A DNA stretch of 19,831 nucleotides, taken from NCBI GenBank assembly GCA_947455805.1, contig CANGSN010000008.1, forward strand, positions 1 to 19,831, read 5' to 3'. The notes under the pieces were generated by a model. It worked only from the letters and a program-made list of their open reading frames with translations, made no database searches and had not been told where the DNA came from. The translations under genes and the position numbers were made by a program. Of the stretch, positions 7,129 to 14,995 are shown piece after piece; positions within the stretch are counted from its first letter, which is position 1; the number at the start of each line of letters is the position of its first letter. This DNA comes from Planctomycetota bacterium. Its GTDB lineage: Bacteria > Planctomycetota > UBA1135 > UBA2386.

Positions 7129-9361
7129 AGAAGCCGAGCGTCAGCACGACCGCGTTGCTCGCGACCAGGCCGAGCTGCGTGCGGCCCGGATTGAACGTGA
7201 TGGCCTGGCCGATCCACGTGGCGCCCATCAGGGCCGGGTTGTTCGGCAGCACTTCTTGCACGCTGGCGCTGGTGCCCGGCGACAGGAAGTAGGCCGGCAT
7301 GGCATCGGCGAGGTGGGCGAAGCAGCCCGCCATCCCCGCGGACGACAGATCGATCGGCGGCAACGCTTGCGTCGGCGAGCGCATGATGGCGCCCCAGCCC
7401 GTGCTGGACGGCACGCGCGCGACCGTCCACTGGAACGTCGTGCCGACGACCGGCTGCGCGTTGGTGTCGAGGACCAGACCGTCGAACGGCGACGTGCACG
7501 TCGTGAACGTTCCGGCCAGCTGCGCCGAGAGATCGCGGTTGCCCGGATCCGAGAAGTTGCCGCCGGTCGTCCAGCCGGTCAGCGCGGCGAACGTCGACGT
7601 CGCGACGTTCTGCCACAGCACCTGCACCGTGCCGTTCGGGTAGAACTGCATCTGGAAGTTGTTCGGCGTCGTGCTGGAGAGCAGGTTGACGTTGTTCCAG
7701 CTCAGTACGGCCCGCGTCGCATTGGCTTCGAACCACACGTTGTTGGCGCTCGCCGATTGCGGGTTGAACAGCGACCAGAGGCCGGCCCAACGCGGCTGGC
7801 CCTGCAGGAAGCTGAGGACGCTGGGCGCGAGCTGCGAGAGGTTCGGAGTGCCGGGCGACACGTAGCCGCTCGCGTGCACGACCAACTGCGTGGTCGAGCC
7901 GCCGGGGTAGGGCAACGAGAACGGCAGCGTGACCGTGGTCTGTCCGTTCAGCGCCAGTGCCAGGTTGGTGCCCGCGACCGGCGCGTAGGTGGCGGCCGGC
8001 TCACCGATGGTGTAGCCGCCGCTGCCGAGCGTCATCGTCATCGAGCGACCAGCCAGGTCGAACCCGGTGAGGGCCGGGAACTGCTGGTAGAACGTCGCCG
8101 TGCACGTGCCGCAGGGCGTGCCCACCGAGCTCTTGCTCGCGAACAGGAGGCCGCTGGGGACCTGGCTCTGGATCTGGACCGACAGGGCGCCGGGGCCCGG
8201 CCGCGCTTCGTCGATCGTCATCGCGCCAGCACCTGGTGCGATCGAGCAGTCGAACGAGCAGTTGTAGATGGTGTTCCAGTTCAGCGCGTTGGTGCCGACC
8301 GCGGTGAAGACCAGCTCGCTGCCGTTGTTGCTGAACGTCCAGTCGTTGAGCGGGTCCTGGTCGATGTCGCGGAACGTCGGATTCGCGACCGTGGCCCCAG
8401 GGGCGACGGGAACGCGGAACGACGCGCCGCCGCGGTTGTTGTCGCAGTTGTGGATCGCGTAGGCGTAGCGATACATGCCGCCGCCGAGCGCGGTGACCTT
8501 GCTGGCGACGAAGAAGCGGCCGTCGTCGTTGCCGTTCAGGCCGCTGTTGACCTGCGCGCCCGGCCACCGCGTCAGGATCGAGCCGTAGGCCTGGCCGACG
8601 CTGTTGTTGTTGAACGTCCAGCCGCCAGCGGAGCCGACCGGCGTGAATCCGCGCGAGGCCAGGTTGTCACCGCGGTTGGCGACGGACTCGCCCTGGTGGA
8701 TCAGGTGGATGCCGTAGAAGTACTGCGCCCCGGCGGTGAGGAGATCCTGTTCCTTCACGGTGACGCGGTTCTTCACCACGTCGAAGCTCGCCGGGTTCAG
8801 GCTGCGCACGCCGTCGGTGGGCAGCGGGTAGCCGGCCTGGGCCGGGTCGCCGATGTCGAAGTAGCTGCCCAAGGGGTTCCAGGTGCCGAGCCACGGATCG
8901 ATCTCCGGTGCCGGGCCGAGCCACACGCGATCAGCGTTGTTGTCGGAGCCGTAGGTGTCCGCGCAGTTGATGCCCATCAGCGAGCCGGTGCCGGGATTCT
9001 GGCAGGGGCCGCAGGTGCTGGTGTAGTTGGTCGAGGTGAAGGCGTGTTTGCAGAACGAGCGGTCGCTGATCTGCTCGATGCGGTCGCCGACGACGCGCAC
9101 GATCAGGAACCCGAACTTCGGGTGGTTCGGCTGCATCGCCGCCTGCCACGGGATCACCACCGTGCCCGGGTTGCACATCTCGTTGAGCATCGCCATGCCG
9201 ACTTCGCCGTTCGGGAAGGCAGCGCCGCGGCGGCCGTAGAACGTCAGGTCGTCGACGATCGTGAGCCGGCCGTCGAGACCGGCAACGGTGTTCGACTGGG
9301 CGACGAGGGAGGTGGTGAGTGCTGACGCAAGCGCCAGCAACGACGAGGCTCGTAGGGTCAT
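7127..9361 (-). CDS. Large secreted protein with planctomycete-type C-terminal tail
   Basis: The function is not recognised. The 744-residue protein has a signal peptide (about residues 1-22, ending SLVAQS), so it is exported. The N-terminal third is rich in Asn, Gly and Cys, with clusters such as STCGPCQNPGTGS and INCADTYGSDNNAD. The region around residues 540-640 (NNFQMQFYPNGTVQVLWQNV) resembles a beta-sandwich of the nidogen/lectin-like kind seen in extracellular planctomycete proteins; this is an impression. The C-terminus (GCFAHL...LPNNPAL...QAITFNP...VASNAVVLTLG) matches the module ending the 236-residue protein at 1585-2295. No Shine-Dalgarno is visible; a TAGCTT element lies 45 nt upstream. 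The location between two catabolic genes suggests a surface or binding role, but that is a guess. Confidence 0.83.
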   Translation of the reverse strand: MTLRASSLLALASALTTSLVAQSNTVAGLDGRLTIVDDLTFYGRRGAAFPNGEVGMAMLNEMCNPGTVVIPWQAAMQPNHPKFGFLIVRVVGDRIEQISDRSFCKHAFTSTNYTSTCGPCQNPGTGSLMGINCADTYGSDNNADRVWLGPAPEIDPWLGTWNPLGSYFDIGDPAQAGYPLPTDGVRSLNPASFDVVKNRVTVKEQDLLTAGAQYFYGIHLIHQGESVANRGDNLASRGFTPVGSAGGWTFNNNSVGQAYGSILTRWPGAQVNSGLNGNDDGRFFVASKVTALGGGMYRYAYAIHNCDNNRGGASFRVPVAPGATVANPTFRDIDQDPLNDWTFSNNGSELVFTAVGTNALNWNTIYNCSFDCSIAPGAGAMTIDEARPGPGALSVQIQSQVPSGLLFASKSSVGTPCGTCTATFYQQFPALTGFDLAGRSMTMTLGSGGYTIGEPAATYAPVAGTNLALALNGQTTVTLPFSLPYPGGSTTQLVVHASGYVSPGTPNLSQLAPSVLSFLQGQPRWAGLWSLFNPQSASANNVWFEANATRAVLSWNNVNLLSSTTPNNFQMQFYPNGTVQVLWQNVATSTFAALTGWTTGGNFSDPGNRDLSAQLAGTFTTCTSPFDGLVLDTNAQPVVGTTFQWTVARVPSSTGWGAIMRSPTQALPPIDLSSAGMAGCFAHLADAMPAYFLSPGTSASVQEVLPNNPALMGATWIGQAITFNPGRTQLGLVASNAVVLTLGF

Positions 9362-9406
9362 GTCGGCGATGGGAAGGGCGAGAACGCGAGGCCCCTCAGC
9401 ACCGGG

Positions 9407-9412
9407 AAGCTA
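9407..9412 (-). promoter_or_regulatory. Candidate -10 element (TAGCTT)
   Basis: On the minus strand GGTAGCTTCC lies in the 103-bp gap between the UxaA-family gene and the secreted-protein gene, 45 nt before the latter's ATG. It fits the TA-n-n-n-T pattern seen before other genes here, but it could be chance. Confidence 0.25.
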
Positions 9413-9464
9413 CCCGCAGGCATCGGTCCGTGGCAGGGGGGTGGCTGCCCGCCCCGGGCGCGAT

Positions 9465-11036
9465 TCACAGGGACACCGACTGCTCCGCCCACAACTGGAA
9501 CTCGCGGTGCTTCTGCTCCTCGGCGCGCGCCAGCACTTCGCCGCTGGCGCAGCGCAGCACGTGCTCGAACACGCGCCGGCCGACCTGCTCGATGCTCTCC
9601 AGGCCGTCGATGATGGTGCCGGCGTCGAGGTCGAGGTCGCGGCTCATGCGGCGGAAGATCGGCGTGTTCGACGTCAGCTTCAGCACCGGTGCGATGGCGT
9701 TGCCGATCGTGGTGCCGCGGCCGGTGGTGAAGACGACCACCTGCGCGCCAGCACCGATCAGGCCGGGCGTCGACTCCTGGTCGTAGCCGGGGCCCTGCAT
9801 CAGCGTCAGGCCGCGGTGGGCCGGTGGTTGCGCGTACGGCGTGCAGCCTTCGACGCGCGTGGTGCCGGCCTTCGCCATCGCGCCGAGCGACTTGATGGTG
9901 ATGTTCAGCAGGCCGCCCTTGATGTTGCCGGGGCTCGGATTGTCGTCGAGCTTGGTGCCGAACTTGCCCGCGTACTCCTTGTACCAGTCGACGTAGGCGA
10001 ACACTTCGCGCGCGGTGGCGAGGTCTTTGCTGCGCGCGGCGAACAGGTGCTCGCCGCCGCAGAACTCGGGGATCTCGGTGATCAGCACGGTGCCGCCGTG
10101 CTGGACCAGCAGGTCGGCGGCGTGGCCGAGGGCCGGATTGGCGGACAGGCCGGAGAAGCCGTCGCTGCCGCCGCACTTGACGCCGAGCGACAAGTGCTCG
10201 GCCGACTGCACGCTGCGCTCGGCGCGGTTCACGATCGGCAGCATCTGCTGCACGAGCTCGAGGCCCTTCTCGATCGCGCCCTGCGTGCCGCCGCACTCCT
10301 GCACGCCGATCCAGTGCACGGGCTTCTGCGTCGACAGGCCGCCGCGCTGCTTCAGGTACTTCTCGACCAGCGTCAGGTTCGTCTTCTCGCAGCCGAGGTC
10401 CATGAACAGCACGCCGCCGACGTTCGGATGGTCGGCGTAGTTCGCCAGCGTGCGCAGCATCACTTCGAGGTTGCTGCCGTCGCTGCAGCCGCAGCCCTTG
10501 TTGTGCGGCAGGGCCACGACGCCGTCGACGTTGGGGAAGCGGGCGCGGCTCCAGTGCGCGTACTCGGCGATGGTCGCGATCTGCAGCGCTTCGTGGCTGC
10601 TGCACATGCTGGTCGGCACGATCAGCACGAAGTTGCGCGTGCCGACGCGGCCGTCGTCGCGGAGGAAGCCGCGGAACGTCGCGCGCTGCGCTGGCGGCAC
10701 GTAGTCGGGAGCGGGGTTGTGCAGCGTGGCCGGCAGGTCGCGCACCACCGGCACCTCGTTGCTCATGTTGGCGTGGCTGATCGGATCGCCGGCCTGGATG
10801 CCGCGGCTGGTGCCGATCGGCTGCCCGTACTGCAGCACGAACGTGCCCGCCGGCACGTCGCGCGTGGCGAAGCGGTGGCCGGGCGTCACTTCGCCGCGGA
10901 TCGGCAGCGTGCGGCCGTCGGGGAGCGCCACCACGTCGCCGGCGGCGAGTGCGGTCTTGACGATGGCGACGTTGTCCTTCGCCGAGACGACGACGGCGCA
11001 CTGGGCGAGCGGACGCGGAGAGGTGGAGGACGCCAT
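9465..11036 (-). CDS. UxaA/GarD-family sugar-acid dehydratase
   Basis: The 523-residue protein is a complete UxaA-family dehydratase. An N-terminal SAF-like domain covers about residues 15-95. The catalytic region shows NKGCGCSDGSN (179-189), DLGCEKTN (213-220), QECGGTQG (246-253), KCGGSDGFSG (287-296) and TEIPEF (320-325). Relatives dehydrate altronate, galactarate or related sugar acids to 2-keto-3-deoxy acids using iron or manganese. In Campylobacter jejuni a UxaA-family protein belongs to the L-fucose locus together with a COG3618 lactonase, the same family pairing as here. Substrate is therefore open: altronate, fuconate or another aldonate. ATG 11036 is preferred over the in-frame ATG at 11075, which adds 13 unconserved residues. 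No Shine-Dalgarno is visible. Confidence 0.9.
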   Translation of the reverse strand: MASSTSPRPLAQCAVVVSAKDNVAIVKTALAAGDVVALPDGRTLPIRGEVTPGHRFATRDVPAGTFVLQYGQPIGTSRGIQAGDPISHANMSNEVPVVRDLPATLHNPAPDYVPPAQRATFRGFLRDDGRVGTRNFVLIVPTSMCSSHEALQIATIAEYAHWSRARFPNVDGVVALPHNKGCGCSDGSNLEVMLRTLANYADHPNVGGVLFMDLGCEKTNLTLVEKYLKQRGGLSTQKPVHWIGVQECGGTQGAIEKGLELVQQMLPIVNRAERSVQSAEHLSLGVKCGGSDGFSGLSANPALGHAADLLVQHGGTVLITEIPEFCGGEHLFAARSKDLATAREVFAYVDWYKEYAGKFGTKLDDNPSPGNIKGGLLNITIKSLGAMAKAGTTRVEGCTPYAQPPAHRGLTLMQGPGYDQESTPGLIGAGAQVVVFTTGRGTTIGNAIAPVLKLTSNTPIFRRMSRDLDLDAGTIIDGLESIEQVGRRVFEHVLRCASGEVLARAEEQKHREFQLWAEQSVSL

Positions 11037-11046
11037 GCGGGCGCGG

Positions 11047-11052
11047 ATGCTA
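11047..11052 (-). promoter_or_regulatory. Candidate -10 element (TAGCAT) of the dehydratase gene
   Basis: On the minus strand CTAGCATCCGCGC ends close to the ATG at 11036, with only 10 nt between the hexamer and the start. The same 13-nt string precedes the sugar-binding lipoprotein gene at 18618-18630. If it is a true -10, the transcript would be nearly leaderless. Confidence 0.4.
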
Positions 11053-11176
11053 GCGCCGTCCTCGGGGAGGGCCATGCCGAGCCCCGTCAAGGCCTGGGTC
11101 GGTTGGCGTGACAGGCGTATCGTCGGGGCGCGGGTGCGCTCGGGTGAGTGTCCGCAAGATGTTTCAAGGCATGATC

Positions 11177-11252
11177 TTAAGCATCGAATGAGCCTGCGTC
11201 TGTTCGGATGCTCAAAAATAAGTAGTCATCGTTGCCTAAATTTGAGTATCGA
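11177..11252. repeat. Three copies of TTRAGYATCGA, possible operator
   Basis: Copy 1 is TTAAGCATCGA at 11177-11187 (plus). Copy 2 is TTGAGCATCCGA on the minus strand (11204-11215), with one inserted base. Copy 3 is TTGAGTATCGA at 11242-11252 (plus), ending 3 nt before the ATPase ATG. Copies 1/2 and 2/3 are inverted pairs, and copies 1 and 3 are direct repeats. The arrangement in the AT-rich promoter region looks like a binding site for a dimeric regulator, although no regulator gene is adjacent. Confidence 0.5.
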
Positions 11253-11255
11253 CCG

Positions 11256-12653
11256 ATGATCGCCACGGTGTTGCGCCTCGATCCCCGCTTGTCGCCTCAC
11301 AACCTGCACTGGCAGGGGGCGGCCTCCTACCTGGAGCGAGATCCGACGCTGGTGCGGATGCGCAGCCAGCCGTTCGTCTTCCGGCCGCCGCTCCTCGATG
11401 CGCTGCCTCTCGACACGCCGGGCATCTACACCCTGGTCGGCGGTCGACAGGTGGGAAAGAGCACGCTCTGCAAGCAGTTCCTCGCCGAACGTCTCGCGGC
11501 TGGCGTCGCTCCGGAGCGGCTCGCCTACGTCACCTGTGAACCCTACGTCGATGCCGAGGAGTTGCGTCGGGTGCTCACCGACCTCCTGGGTGAGATGGCG
11601 CCAGCTCGCGAGCCCTGCTGGTTGCTCCTCGACGAAGTCACCTACGTCGAAGGTTGGGATCGGGTCGTCAAGTTCCTCGCCGACGCCGGCCAACTCGATT
11701 CCTGCTTCCTGCTGGCGACGGGATCGGATCGCCTGCTGATCGAAGACAGCCTGAAACGACTACCGGGGCGGCGCGGCCAGGCCGAAGTCGTCGATTTCCA
11801 TCTGCGGCCGCTCTCGTTTCTCGAGTTCTGTCGTCTGCGCAGCCGGGTCGATGCCGTGGAACTGCAGCGCTGTGCCGGTGAGCCGCTCGATGCCGCTGTT
11901 CCGTCGTCGCCGTTCCTCGACGCGCTGGAGATGGAGCTGCGTGAATACCACCTCACCGGTGGCTTCCTGCCGGCGATCAACGATCTGGCGCGGACCGGTG
12001 GGATCGCGGTCGCTACGTTCCGGACCTACGCGGACTGGATCCGCGGCGACGTGTTGCGCCTCGACCGCAGCGAGCGCTACCTGCGCGAGGTGCTGACCGG
12101 CATCCATCGGCGGCAGTCGTCGCAGGTGACATGGAACGCGTTCGCCAAGGAACTGTCGATCGACAGCCCGAAGACGGTCGCCGACTACATCGCCATCCTC
12201 GAGCGCATGGACGTCCTGCAGATCGTTCCGGCGCTCGTCGAGCACACGGGGGGAGCGGCGCCGAAGAAGGCCCGCAAGGTCTACTTCTCCGACCCCTTCA
12301 TCCACCGCGCGGTGTTGTCCTGGCTCGGCGAGGACGACGTCTTGGAAAGCGATGCTCGGCTGCAGCGGGATCTGGAAGGTGTGTTCGCTGCGCACGCTGG
12401 ACGTGCAGGGGACGTCTTCTACATCAAGGGCGATGGCGAGATCGACGTTGCCTTCTACGAGAAACGCCAGCTGCAGCTCGTCGAGGTGAAGTGGTCTTCG
12501 CAGATGCGGCCGGAGGAGCTCAAGGAGATTCGCCGTCGTGGCCGTGGCACCATCGCGGCGCGCGTCGCGCGCTCGGTGACCTACGAAGGTCTGCCGGTGC
12601 TCCCTGCTGCCGTGGTGCTGTTGCGTTTGGCGGCGCGCTCTGTGCGTGCGTGA
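11256..12653 (+). CDS. AAA/DUF4143-type ATPase with nuclease-like C-terminus
   Basis: From ATG 11256 the protein has 465 residues, typical of the ATP-binding/DUF4143 family. Walker A is GGRQVGKST (62-70) and Walker B is LLLDE (123-127), followed by the sensor-like LLATGSD (152-158). A winged-helix-like linker covers about 290-325. The C-terminal DUF4143 part contains DPFIHRAVLSWL and the PD-(D/E)XK-like signature E395-x-D397...E410-V-K412, suggesting a nuclease fold. The cellular role of this widespread family is poorly defined; a link to defence or mobile DNA is often suspected. A TTG at 11232 would add 8 residues but would place repeat copy 3 inside the gene. Many GCT, CGT, GGT and GAT codons set it apart from the GC-ending codons of neighbouring genes, consistent with acquisition. 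Confidence 0.87.
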   Translation: MIATVLRLDPRLSPHNLHWQGAASYLERDPTLVRMRSQPFVFRPPLLDALPLDTPGIYTLVGGRQVGKSTLCKQFLAERLAAGVAPERLAYVTCEPYVDAEELRRVLTDLLGEMAPAREPCWLLLDEVTYVEGWDRVVKFLADAGQLDSCFLLATGSDRLLIEDSLKRLPGRRGQAEVVDFHLRPLSFLEFCRLRSRVDAVELQRCAGEPLDAAVPSSPFLDALEMELREYHLTGGFLPAINDLARTGGIAVATFRTYADWIRGDVLRLDRSERYLREVLTGIHRRQSSQVTWNAFAKELSIDSPKTVADYIAILERMDVLQIVPALVEHTGGAAPKKARKVYFSDPFIHRAVLSWLGEDDVLESDARLQRDLEGVFAAHAGRAGDVFYIKGDGEIDVAFYEKRQLQLVEVKWSSQMRPEELKEIRRRGRGTIAARVARSVTYEGLPVLPAAVVLLRLAARSVRA

Positions 12654-12678
12654 TCGTCGAATCGGAGCCGAGCAGTCG

Positions 12679-13920
12679 TCAGAAGGCGACCTCGACCACC
12701 CGCAGCGCCGGCCGCAATCGATCGCCGGTGCGCCGCGCTTCGTCGAGCAGGGTGCGCGGCTCGACCTCCACCTTGCCGGCCCAGATCTCCTTGCTGCCGA
12801 CCACGACCCGGACCTGGTCGCCGACCGCGAACCACGGACCTCGTAACGCCAACCGCCCGCGCTTCACGCCCTTGCCCTGCAGGGCGACGGTCTTCACTTC
12901 ACCCTTCGTGGTGATCTGCCAGCGCACCGACACCACCTGCTTCAGCATCGCGCGCACCGTCGCGCGGCGCTGCTCGTCGGGCGACAGGCTGGTCGACACC
13001 GGCACGCGATCGGGCACGACGACGGCGCGTTCGTCGACCTCGACGACCAGGAACAGCGGGTGCTCGACGTTCGGCCCGTCGGCGAGCAGCGTGAACTGCT
13101 GCGGCCGTTCGTCGGAGCTCTTCGTCGCGAACATCGCCAGGCCCGCCTCGCGTTCGCCGGTCAGCGGCTGCACGTGGCCCTGGTCGGCGGCCTCCCACGA
13201 CGTGAAGCGCAGGCCGAGCGTCTGCTGCGTTCGCTTCACTTCGCGCAGGTTCCACAGCAGTTCCGGGTCCTCCTTCGTGCCGCAGACGCTCAGCATCTCG
13301 GTGCCGACGAGGTTCGGCAGCAGGCGGAACGACGTGCGCCGCGGCCCGCCGCCGCGCCCGACGAAGCCGCGCGCCCAGCCCGGCCGGTGCATCGAGTCGT
13401 CCCAGCAGGCGTGGCCGCCCCACGAGAAGCCCGTCCACCACAGCGCGTTCGCATCGCCGCCGGTCCGCCACGCGAGGGCGTTCAACGTCTTCAGGTGGGC
13501 GTTGCGTTCCATGTCCGAGAACTGGTCGGCCATGTAGTTCGTCATGCTGCCGACGATCACGGGCTGCTTCTCGACGCCGGCGAGCAGGTCGCCCGTGCCG
13601 TTGAACGCGTAGAGGACCGGCAGCAACTGGCCGGGTGCCCGTTCCGCAGGTGCGCGGGCCTTCACCTCCAGCTTCATGCCGTGGTACGGAACGAGGAAGG
13701 TCGTCTCGCCGCGCAGCGGTTCGGGCCGCGTCGTCATCGCCGCCAGCAGCGCGTCGCCGGTCGCGTCGCTGCGCGCCAGCAGTTCGCCGCGCAGGCGTTC
13801 GTAGTCAGCGTCGTCGAGGGCGTCGAGGCACGCGGTCACCGCGTCGGTGAGCGGCGCTTGGGCGGTCAGCGACGACATCGGCAGCAGCGTCGCAGCGAGC
13901 AGCAGGAGGCGCTTCGTCAT
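12679..13920 (-). CDS. Secreted alpha/beta-hydrolase-like protein
   Basis: The 413-residue protein has a signal peptide (about residues 1-20, ending SLTAQ). A nucleophile elbow GFSWGG (164-169) puts a candidate catalytic serine at S166. LLPVLYAFNGTGD (99-111) could provide the preceding strand and oxyanion loop, and QGHVQPL may hold the catalytic histidine. This fits an esterase/depolymerase-type alpha/beta hydrolase acting outside the cytoplasm, but the substrate is unknown. The C-terminal ~130 residues are probably a separate beta-rich domain. The gene converges on the ATPase gene with 25 nt between them and has a TAGACT promoter candidate upstream. No Shine-Dalgarno is visible. Confidence 0.8.
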   Translation of the reverse strand: MTKRLLLLAATLLPMSSLTAQAPLTDAVTACLDALDDADYERLRGELLARSDATGDALLAAMTTRPEPLRGETTFLVPYHGMKLEVKARAPAERAPGQLLPVLYAFNGTGDLLAGVEKQPVIVGSMTNYMADQFSDMERNAHLKTLNALAWRTGGDANALWWTGFSWGGHACWDDSMHRPGWARGFVGRGGGPRRTSFRLLPNLVGTEMLSVCGTKEDPELLWNLREVKRTQQTLGLRFTSWEAADQGHVQPLTGEREAGLAMFATKSSDERPQQFTLLADGPNVEHPLFLVVEVDERAVVVPDRVPVSTSLSPDEQRRATVRAMLKQVVSVRWQITTKGEVKTVALQGKGVKRGRLALRGPWFAVGDQVRVVVGSKEIWAGKVEVEPRTLLDEARRTGDRLRPALRVVEVAF

Positions 13921-13966
13921 GTCGGTCCGCGGGCGCGGTCGGCGTTCGGCCACAGCCGCGGCGCGC

Positions 13967-13972
13967 AGTCTA
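13967..13972 (-). promoter_or_regulatory. Candidate -10 element (TAGACT)
   Basis: TAGACT on the minus strand lies 46 nt upstream of the hydrolase-like gene's ATG, in the 97-bp gap after the SDR gene. It is inside the 17-nt string shared exactly with the promoter candidate at 1552-1568. Confidence 0.4.
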
Positions 13973-14017
13973 GCGATCCGTCGGGCCGCGTCGTCGGCGC
14001 GCGGCCTCCCGCCGCGA

Positions 14018-14995
14018 TCACTTCGCCGGCAGGTCGCGCACGTCGAGCCCACCCTGCGCATACAGCTTGCGGAAGCGCGCGATCGTGTCGCGGATGCCCG
14101 CCGCCAGCCCCGTGTGCGGCACCTGCGGGTAGTCGCGTGCGAACGCGCGGCCGTCGAGCAGCGGCGGGATCGGGATGCGCGGGCCGCCGATGGTGATGCG
14201 ACCGAGCGCGGTCGGGCACTCGGCTTCGATCGTGCGCACGACGTCGGCGACGTCGACGGTGTCGCCGTGCAGGTTGTAGAGCAGCGCACCGTCCGGCCCG
14301 CCGTCGGCGCACGCCACGAACGCGGCTGCCGTGTCGGCGACGTAGTGGAAGTCGGTCGGGCCCGAGAAGCCGATGTGGAACGGCCGTCCGAGCACCGCGG
14401 CCTTCATCGCCGTCGTCGGGCCCGAGGTCAGGCCCTGGTCGCGGCCGACGCCGTAGACGGTCAGCGGGCGCAGGCCGACGCTGGCGAGCTTCTTCTCGAG
14501 CCAGTAGATGCGCGCGGTGCCTTCGTTTGCCTGCTTGTAGACGCCGTAGTGCGTGACCGGTGCTTGCTGCGTGCTCTCCGCGACCGCGGTGCCGTCGTCC
14601 TCGCTCGGACCGAACACGGCGGCGCTGCTGGCGTAGGCGATGCGGCGCACGCCCGCGGCCAGTGCGGCCTCGAACACGTGGATCGTGCCGAGCACGTTGA
14701 CGCGCGCGCCCAGTGCTGGGTCCTGGCGGCAGAACGGCACCTGCAGGCCGGCGAGGTGCACGATCGCGCGCGGCTGGCACGCAGCGACGGCGCGCTTGCA
14801 CGCCTCGAGATCGGTGATGTCGCCGGCGACGAACTGCACCTTGGCGAGGCCGTTCTCGCCCAGCACGTCGCGGATGCGCCGCGGATCGCCGCCGAGGTCG
14901 AACACGACCGGGCGGTCGCCGCGTTCGACGAGGTGCTTCACGACCCAGGCGCCGATGCAGCCGAGCGCGCCGGTGACGAAGTAGGTGTCGCTCAT
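14018..14995 (-). CDS. Extended SDR, NAD-dependent epimerase/dehydrogenase
   Basis: The 325-residue protein is a complete extended short-chain dehydrogenase. The nucleotide-binding loop is G9-A-L-G12-C-I-G15. D33 at the end of strand 2 favours NAD over NADP. The active site shows SS at 123-124 and Y150-G-V-Y-K154. Such proteins epimerise nucleotide sugars or oxidise free sugars; uronate dehydrogenases belong to the same fold. Its ATG overlaps the stop of the sugar lactonase gene (ATGA), so the two enzymes are probably made together. That makes oxidation of an aldose to its lactone an attractive role, but this is inference. Weak GAAGG lies about 12 nt upstream of the start. Confidence 0.87.
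   Translation of the reverse strand: MSDTYFVTGALGCIGAWVVKHLVERGDRPVVFDLGGDPRRIRDVLGENGLAKVQFVAGDITDLEACKRAVAACQPRAIVHLAGLQVPFCRQDPALGARVNVLGTIHVFEAALAAGVRRIAYASSAAVFGPSEDDGTAVAESTQQAPVTHYGVYKQANEGTARIYWLEKKLASVGLRPLTVYGVGRDQGLTSGPTTAMKAAVLGRPFHIGFSGPTDFHYVADTAAAFVACADGGPDGALLYNLHGDTVDVADVVRTIEAECPTALGRITIGGPRIPIPPLLDGRAFARDYPQVPHTGLAAGIRDTIARFRKLYAQGGLDVRDLPAK

Larger units (their letters stand above)
11037..11255. other. Divergent intergenic region with AT-rich core
   Basis: This 219-bp gap separates the divergently transcribed dehydratase and ATPase genes and is the largest non-coding stretch in the window. The left part is GC-rich like its surroundings and holds the dehydratase promoter candidate. 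From 11161 to 11250 the sequence is about 59% A+T, unlike anything else here, and contains the repeated motif described separately. No tRNA or convincing small gene is visible. Confidence 0.7.

Noticed and set aside
6764..9325. Long plus-strand open frame opposite the dehydrogenase and secreted-protein genes
   Set aside because: No domains and biased composition; the minus strand encodes recognisable proteins.
9362..9464. Possible terminator after the dehydratase gene (GGCAG/CTGCC pairing)
   Set aside because: Only a 5-bp stem with a C-rich loop and no U-tract; such pairing is common by chance at this GC content.
9261..11111. Long plus-strand open frame opposite the UxaA-family gene
   Set aside because: Antisense shadow; the minus strand carries all UxaA motifs.
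11159..11191. Ten-codon open frame (MFQGMILSIE) upstream of the ATPase gene, a possible leader peptide
   Set aside because: Too short, no ribosome site and no codon pattern suggesting attenuation; it overlaps repeat copy 1, which better explains the sequence.
11232..11255. TTG start at 11232 for the ATPase
   Set aside because: It adds only 8 residues, lacks a ribosome site and would place repeat copy 3 within the coding region; ATG 11256 is simpler, though TTG cannot be excluded.
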